A DNA stretch of 64,000 bases. Source: an uncultured Flavobacteriaceae bacterium. Lineage in GTDB: Bacteria; Bacteroidota; Bacteroidia; Flavobacteriales; Flavobacteriaceae. Both the position numbers and the translations under genes were made by a program. Every line of letters begins with the position of its first letter. The first letter of the stretch is position 1. Under the pieces are notes generated by a model. That model worked only from the letters and a program-made list of their open reading frames with translations, ran no database searches and was not told where the DNA came from. The stretch spans positions 124,001 to 188,000 of the forward strand of contig CANNAC010000002.1 of the NCBI GenBank assembly GCA_947502495.1, in the 5' to 3' direction. Below, one piece after another: positions 59,541 through 64,000 of the stretch.

Positions 59541-60971
59541 TTATTCCTTTATTTGAAACTGAATAGGAAATCCGTAAGGAACAGCAACTGCCTTACCAAG
59601 ATGCATCCCAGGTTTCATTTTAGGTAATAAGCTTACAATTCTAATCGCTTCTTCTTCTAATTTAGGATGTGGCGCTCTTGCTTTTACATGCACTACATCA
59701 CCGTTTTTATCTACCATAAACTGCACGCTAATTCTATGTTTACCTGCTTCTAAACCTAAATCATTCGCTAAGCCTACATTAAAATTTTCGCTTACAAACC
59801 GGTTAACTTGAACAGCCATACACTTCTTTCTTTCGTTATTATCTACTTCTCCTTCGCATCCCGGAAAAACAGGAACGTTTTCTATAACGGAAAAAGAGAC
59901 CTCATCACTACTAGTAAAGCTAGATGCACTAATACTTCCGGAGCTTGTTTTACCATTATCTTCAACATTGGCTTTAAATTCGTCAATAATATATTCTGCT
60001 AGTTCCAGACGCTCTGCTTTTGTTAATGTACTATTTTCTGTTTGTAATTGATTTCTAAATTTTTCGACAACTTGGTCAAAGTCTTGGTCTGTATTTACAT
60101 TCGCTTCTTCTTTTGAACAGGAAGTGTAAATTAACATACACACAAGTACTGGTAATAAAAAGGTGTACTTGATAAGGTTTCTCTTTTTTGATTTTGATTT
60201 TTGTAACATAATGATTCGTTTTTTGATTAATGATTGTTTGAAAAATGGATTGACTAATGAGATTTGTTTCACATTAAAAATTTGTGATAATAAATTCTCA
60301 TAATATTTCTTGTTGTTATTTTTGGAAGCTTTGTTATCTGCAATAAATTCATGCACATTTGCTATTCTATTTTGATACCAATAAATCAATGGGTTAAACC
60401 AAAATAAGACTCTTAATATTTCGAAAAACAATAGATCTAATGTGTGTTTTTGAAGCACATGAATTTGCTCATGTTTAAAGATGGCTTCGTGGTCTTTTTC
60501 AGCAATCTCCTCACCTAAAAACACATAGTTAAAAAAGGAAAAAGCGGCATTACTTTTTGCTAATCTTACAATTACTAAACTTCCTTTTTTGTATCTCTGA
60601 CTCGTAATAATTAGTCTTATTATTTGAATTATTTTATATACGAATAACAACGCAGCAATGCACATTCCTAGGTACAAAATAAGACTCCAGGACCAATACA
60701 CACTTTGATCTATGGTTTCTATTGCAATCGCTGTTGTACTTATATTATTAGCATCTCCTAAAATGATTTCTGGAAGTATGATTCTATAGTTTTGAGTCAC
60801 TATGCTTTTAACACTTTCAATTTGAATAAAAGGCAATACTAAAGAGAGCAATGCTGTGGATAACAGATATATTCTGTTATAATTAAAAAAGGTTTCTCTT
60901 TTCAAAAACAGATCATAAACTACTAAAAACAGCAATTGAAAAACGACGGTTTGTAATATATAATGCACCAT
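59541..60971 (-). CDS. M56 (BlaR1-like) membrane metallopeptidase with TonB-C domain (pair 2)
   Basis: 476 residues. Membrane segments lie at about 5-22, 35-50, 95-120, 180-198 and 268-285. The zinc motif FKHEQIH (His167-Glu168-x2-His171) and NVHEFIADN match pair 1. The extracytoplasmic part ends in a TonB-like C-terminal domain (about 385-476), as in many Bacteroidota M56 proteins. It presumably transmits an envelope signal to the BlaI protein encoded 1 nt upstream. No penicillin-binding domain is present. Confidence 0.9.
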   Translation of the reverse strand: MVHYILQTVVFQLLFLVVYDLFLKRETFFNYNRIYLLSTALLSLVLPFIQIESVKSIVTQNYRIILPEIILGDANNISTTAIAIETIDQSVYWSWSLILYLGMCIAALLFVYKIIQIIRLIITSQRYKKGSLVIVRLAKSNAAFSFFNYVFLGEEIAEKDHEAIFKHEQIHVLQKHTLDLLFFEILRVLFWFNPLIYWYQNRIANVHEFIADNKASKNNNKKYYENLLSQIFNVKQISLVNPFFKQSLIKKRIIMLQKSKSKKRNLIKYTFLLPVLVCMLIYTSCSKEEANVNTDQDFDQVVEKFRNQLQTENSTLTKAERLELAEYIIDEFKANVEDNGKTSSGSISASSFTSSDEVSFSVIENVPVFPGCEGEVDNNERKKCMAVQVNRFVSENFNVGLANDLGLEAGKHRISVQFMVDKNGDVVHVKARAPHPKLEEEAIRIVSLLPKMKPGMHLGKAVAVPYGFPIQFQIKE

Positions 60972-60972
60972 A

Positions 60973-61332
60973 TTATTCTTGTTTATCTATTTCTTTAAGT
61001 ACCGATTCTAGGTCGTTTAAACTTATATCGTTCTTTTTCATGAAAAAAGAAACCATGCTTTTAAAAGAGCCTTGAAAATAATTATCTACTAATTTATTTA
61101 TAGATTGATTACTGTATTCCTGTTGTTGAAGCAATGGAAAATAAATATGCCCTTTTCCTTTTTTCTCATAATCTACAAAGCCTTTACTTTCTAAAATTCT
61201 AACAATTGTAGATACTGTATTGTATGCTGGTTTAGGTTCTGGAAGCTCCTCTATTATCGCTTTTACGTTCGCCTTTTCCAGGTGCCAAAGTACTTGCATT
61301 ATATCTTCTTCTGCTTTTGTAAGTTGCTTCAT
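60973..61332 (-). CDS. BlaI/MecI-family repressor (pair 2)
   Basis: 119 residues. The winged-helix core MKQLTKAEEDIMQVLWHLEKANVKAIIEELPEPKPAYNTVSTIVRILESKGFVDY is followed by helical C-terminal residues (VVSFFMKKNDISLNDLESVLKEIDKQE). It is paralogous to the BlaI at 33407 (shared PEPKPA-NT and SFF-K phrases). The M56 gene begins 1 nt downstream. Three AACTAA-N4-TTAGTT palindromes upstream are probable autoregulatory operators. Confidence 0.93.
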   Translation of the reverse strand: MKQLTKAEEDIMQVLWHLEKANVKAIIEELPEPKPAYNTVSTIVRILESKGFVDYEKKGKGHIYFPLLQQQEYSNQSINKLVDNYFQGSFKSMVSFFMKKNDISLNDLESVLKEIDKQE

Positions 61333-61338
61333 ATTTAT

Positions 61339-61403
61339 AACTAACTTTTTAGTTCAACAAGACAAATATAACTAAATTATTAGTTTGAACTAATTTTTTA
61401 GTT
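61339..61403. promoter_or_regulatory. Three BlaI-type palindromes and -7 element (pair 2)
   Basis: AACTAACTTTTTAGTT (61339-61354), AACTAAATTATTAGTT (61370-61385) and AACTAATTTTTTAGTT (61388-61403) share arms AACTAA/TTAGTT with a 4-nt centre. On the minus strand TATATTTG (complement of 61363-61370) fits the -7 element TAnnTTTG. Binding here would block BlaI pair 2 and perhaps the divergent DUF456 gene. Confidence 0.82.
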
Positions 61404-61416
61404 ACAAAAATGTAAC
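61401..61416. promoter_or_regulatory. Fourth palindrome before the DUF456 gene
   Basis: GTTACAAAAATGTAAC is a perfect GTTACA-N4-TGTAAC palindrome of the same 6-4-6 design, overlapping the third BlaI-type site by 3 nt and lying 36 nt before the DUF456 start. Confidence 0.6.
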
Positions 61417-61452
61417 ATTCTTTAATTCTCTTCGTCTTATAACAAAAAATAC

Positions 61453-61962
61453 ATGGATATATTTTTAGCCTTTATGGGCTTTCTATTTATAATTATAGGG
61501 CTTGTTGGTAGTTTTCTACCTGTGCTGCCTGGCCCACCAATGAGTTGGGTTGGATTGTTACTTTTACATCTCACCAAAGCCGTACCAAATGAGATGTGGT
61601 TTTTAGTTATTACGCTAGTTATAGCACTAGTTGTTTTTGCTTTAGATTATATAATACCAGCACTTGGCACTAAAAAATTTGGAGGAAGTAAAACAGGAAT
61701 GATTGGTACTACCGTTGGTTTATTAATTTCTATATTTTTTCCAGTATTTGGTGTTTTTGGAATTATTATCTGGCCTTTTGTTGGAGCATTAGTAGGAGAA
61801 CTAATAAATAAAGCAGATTCTAAAACAGCGCTAAAGGCGGCTTTTGGTTCTTTTTTGGGGTTTTTAACAGGAACTTTTCTAAAGTTCATTGTTGCTATCG
61901 TTTACTTTGGATTTTTTATTATGACTTTTTGGGAATACAAAGCCAGCATTTTCAGTTTTTAG
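61453..61962 (+). CDS. DUF456 membrane protein
   Basis: 169 residues, mostly membrane segments with glycine-rich stretches: FIIIGLVGSFLPVLPGPPMSWVGLLLLHL, GTKKFGGSKTGMIGTTVGLLISIFFPVFG and GALVGELINKADSKTALKAAFGSFLGFLTGTFLKF. This is the DUF456 pattern with its glycine-zipper-like repeats. The function is unknown. It is divergent from BlaI pair 2 and shares its operator region, so co-regulation is plausible. Confidence 0.9.
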   Translation: MDIFLAFMGFLFIIIGLVGSFLPVLPGPPMSWVGLLLLHLTKAVPNEMWFLVITLVIALVVFALDYIIPALGTKKFGGSKTGMIGTTVGLLISIFFPVFGVFGIIIWPFVGALVGELINKADSKTALKAAFGSFLGFLTGTFLKFIVAIVYFGFFIMTFWEYKASIFSF

Positions 61963-61982
61963 CAAAACCGTGGAAATAGAAA

Positions 61983-62020
61983 AAGCCTTACAATTTCATA
62001 AAAATGAAATCATAAGGCTT
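61983..62020. repeat. Inverted repeat after the DUF456 gene
   Basis: AAGCCTTA (61983-61990) and ATTTCAT (61993-61999) pair with ATGAAAT (62004-62010) and TAAGGCTT (62013-62020), giving an interrupted 15-bp stem with a 4-nt loop. No U-run follows, but the location fits a terminator between convergent genes. Confidence 0.6.
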
Positions 62021-62241
62021 AATTCATGCTATAATCAACATAATTTTATCTGAGGGGACTAACTAATTACGCGTTGTTGATAGTACTAAGATAGATATAA
62101 TATATAGAACACGCTTACGGAAAAACCGTAATTGATTTACGGAAAAACCACACTATTCAAGCTTTTCAAGACTTTGAAGGTTTCAAAAAAAAGAATAAAT
62201 TTCAAAAATTAACATTTAGAAAAAGATAATTCGTACAAAAA
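62021..62241. other. Non-coding stretch with TTACGG repeats
   Basis: No gene seen. TTACGG-AAAAA-CCGTAA (62115-62131) is a small perfect hairpin, and TTACGGAAAAACC recurs at 62137-62149. The region lies beyond the 3' end of the response-regulator gene. Confidence 0.5.
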
Positions 62242-62916
62242 TTATAGAAAACCTTTATTTCGGGCTTCTTTTAATAACGTTTCATCTTGGCTATCTGTGA
62301 TAGAAAAAACTTCTTTTAAGCTCTTTTTTCTTTTTTCAACAGAACTTGTAGAAATACCAATATGTTTGGTTAAACTTTTTGTTTTTATCCCTTGGGATAG
62401 CAGATATAAAATTCTTCGGTCGATATCGTCTATTTCAATTTCAGACTCTAAAGCTGTTTTCAAATATTTGGTAACCGTGGTACTATAAAAAGGAGGGTTA
62501 TTTAAAACAGCCTGAAATGCGCTAGCCAATTCCCTAGAAGTTAAATCACTTTTTATCACAAAACCTTCCGGCTTAATTTCTTTAATAATATTATGTATTC
62601 TATACGGTTCATTAAACATAGTAAGAATAACAATTTTAGCCGTTGGCAAAAGGTCTCTAGCGTATTTAGAAAGGTCTTCTCCAGAGGTTATGGTTCCATC
62701 AGACGAAGGAGGCAAACTAATGTCCATGAACAAGATATCATACGGACTCTCTTCTTCTATAGACTTTCTCATTAATGCTATAGATTGATCGCAGGTATTC
62801 GCAATATCTATTTGCAATTCTTGTGTTTCTTTTTTGGTCGCTAATAGTGTGTTTTGATAACCTTCTATAATCATAGGATGGTCATCTGTCATTAATATTT
62901 TAATTATTTCTTGCAT
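62242..62916 (-). CDS. NarL/LuxR-type response regulator
   Basis: 224 residues. The receiver domain has acidic Asp11/Asp12 (MTDDHPMIIEGY) and phospho-acceptor Asp65 (ILFMDISLP). The C-terminal LuxR-type helix-turn-helix is IDDIDRRILYLLSQGIKTKSLTKHIGISTSSVEKRKKSLKEVF. It starts 18 nt after the histidine kinase stop, so the two form a two-component system. The target genes are not evident in the window. Confidence 0.9.
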   Translation of the reverse strand: MQEIIKILMTDDHPMIIEGYQNTLLATKKETQELQIDIANTCDQSIALMRKSIEEESPYDILFMDISLPPSSDGTITSGEDLSKYARDLLPTAKIVILTMFNEPYRIHNIIKEIKPEGFVIKSDLTSRELASAFQAVLNNPPFYSTTVTKYLKTALESEIEIDDIDRRILYLLSQGIKTKSLTKHIGISTSSVEKRKKSLKEVFSITDSQDETLLKEARNKGFL

Positions 62917-62934
62917 TCAGTTAGGTCTTTTTTG

Positions 62935-64000
62935 CTAGATTGGAATAGTAATGGCAATGGTCGTGCCTTTATTTATTTGCGATTTAATTTTTAATATTCC
63001 TTTAATTTCTTTGACTCTGGAGGTTATATTTTTAATACCAATTCCTTTTTTGGATTTGCTGACTTCAAAACCAGAACCATCGTCTGTAATTGTGATACAA
63101 ATTACATTATTTTTTATACTAAAGCTAATTTCTACGATGGAAGCATTAGCATGTTTATATATATTTTGAAGGGATTCTTGTAATATTCTATAGATGTGAA
63201 TTTTAGTTTTATTGGTTATATTATCCCAATGTATCGAATCACTGTGAATAAGCTTATAATCCAATCCATAAGCTCGAGTTTGCATTTCTAAAAGCGATTT
63301 AATAATATCTGCAAAACCAGAACCGGAAACAAAATCGGTATTTAACTCATGAGATACTTTTCTAATTTCTTGCTCGATAGCTTGTAACTCATCTATATAA
63401 TTTTCTCTCGATTTAATAGCTTCTTCCGTAGAACTCATATTTAAACTATCTAAACTCAATCTCGTTCCAAAAAGTCTTCCTAAAATACCATCGTGCAATT
63501 CTTCAGAAATCCTTCTCTTTTCTGTACTTCTAGCTTCATCAATTTTATCCTGTTGCGACAACATAAGATTATAGATTTCTTCATTGGTCTCTTGCTGTTC
63601 TTGTACAAACTTTAACTCTTTGTTTTTAGAACGTTGTGTGAAAATAATATATAATAAAGCAAGTGTAACTAATAAAGCTATGGATATCCAAAGGAAGAAA
63701 AATCGTTCTTTAGATACTTGTTCTTTTTCTGCTTTTATTTGATCTGTTTCGTAATCGATTCTAGCAAATTTATTTCGAATAGAACGCTCTACTTTCTGTA
63801 AGCTATCGCTTAATTTTATATAGGCATTTAAGCTAGATTTAGCGTTTTCTCCTGTTTCGAGTTTCGATTTTAGTAGAAGCGCTTCTAAAATAGTTTCATT
63901 GGCGACTAATTCTTTACTTATTTTGTATGCATTATCGGCATAATATCTAGCACTATCTATATTTTTTATTTCTAGATAAAATTCGGATACATCCATACTA
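62935..64000 (-). CDS. Histidine kinase of the NarX/DesK type (5' end missing)
   Basis: The frame is open at the right window edge, so the true start lies outside. Visible parts: TPR-like sensor helices (IDSARYYADNAYKISKEL), a membrane segment (FFFLWISIALLVTLALLYIIF), a coiled linker, HisKA_3 phospho-acceptor helix (EKRRISEELHDGILGRLFGTRL) and HATPase (ILQESLQNIYKHANAS, TDDGSGFEVSKSKKGIGIKNI). TPR-containing kinases of this sort are common in Flavobacteriia. The partner is the adjacent response regulator. Confidence 0.9.
   Translation of the reverse strand, partial: SMDVSEFYLEIKNIDSARYYADNAYKISKELVANETILEALLLKSKLETGENAKSSLNAYIKLSDSLQKVERSIRNKFARIDYETDQIKAEKEQVSKERFFFLWISIALLVTLALLYIIFTQRSKNKELKFVQEQQETNEEIYNLMLSQQDKIDEARSTEKRRISEELHDGILGRLFGTRLSLDSLNMSSTEEAIKSRENYIDELQAIEQEIRKVSHELNTDFVSGSGFADIIKSLLEMQTRAYGLDYKLIHSDSIHWDNITNKTKIHIYRILQESLQNIYKHANASIVEISFSIKNNVICITITDDGSGFEVSKSKKGIGIKNITSRVKEIKGILKIKSQINKGTTIAITIPI

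Overview
The window looks like chromosomal DNA of a marine-type member of the Flavobacteriaceae (Bacteroidota). The DNA is A+T-rich. It carries a SusC/SusD pair, proteins with type IX secretion (T9SS) C-terminal sorting domains, Bacteroidetes-style promoter elements (TTTG / TAnnTTTG) and gene families typical of that group (DUF4407, SLC45-type MFS, BlaI/M56 pairs). No phage, insertion sequence or CRISPR array was seen.

Left third (1-26400): an alpha-glucan (starch/maltodextrin) utilization locus. A leftward operon (14925 to 1947) encodes an MFS maltose transporter, beta-phosphoglucomutase, GH65 maltose phosphorylase, a GH13 neopullulanase-like lipoprotein, a 1158-residue esterase-like/GH31 fusion and two more GH13 lipoproteins. 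A LacI-type regulator lies upstream. Divergent to it run susC, susD, a SusE-like lipoprotein with three near-identical modules, and a T9SS-secreted GH13 amylase. A second LacI-type gene closes the locus. The inferred flow is: secreted amylase cuts polysaccharide, SusCDE imports oligomers, periplasmic GH13/GH31 enzymes trim them, the MFS carrier imports maltose, and GH65 plus PgmB make glucose and glucose-6-phosphate. A LacI-type palindrome (CGAAAACGTTTGCG) lies between the regulator and susC. A kelch-repeat T9SS protein is cut by the left edge.

Middle (26500-36900): egtD and egtB (ergothioneine type), a degraded non-coding stretch, tRNA-Leu(UAG), an M20 dipeptidase, an EamA transporter, an M28 T9SS peptidase, a BlaI/M56 (BlaR-like) pair with a well-defined operator/promoter, and a DUF4407 membrane protein.

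37000-50060: a hydroxyproline/proline-peptide catabolic island. Rightward genes encode a delta1-pyrroline-2-carboxylate reductase-like protein, trans-3-hydroxyproline dehydratase, a SnoaL-like protein and an S37 peptidase. Leftward genes encode a DHDPS-family deaminase, a DUF1272 protein, ketoglutarate-semialdehyde dehydrogenase, 4-hydroxyproline 2-epimerase, a DUF3781-like protein, a D-amino-acid dehydrogenase and two M24 Xaa-Pro peptidases. A divergent AraC-type regulator sits at the head. Together they would take collagen-like peptides to proline and 2-oxoglutarate.

Right end (50300-64000): mostly housekeeping and small genes (PhnA-like, two STAS proteins, YjbR, DUF4230, cyclase, HemW, RuvC, beta-barrel, flippase-like, GT2, Bax inhibitor-1), a second BlaI/M56 pair with its own set of palindromes, a DUF456 protein, and a NarL-type response regulator with a histidine kinase cut by the right edge.

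The least explained signals are a structured intergenic element present three times directly after stop codons (30911, 48152 and 50340), and the matching 6-4-6 palindrome geometry with different half-sites at the two BlaI/M56 loci.
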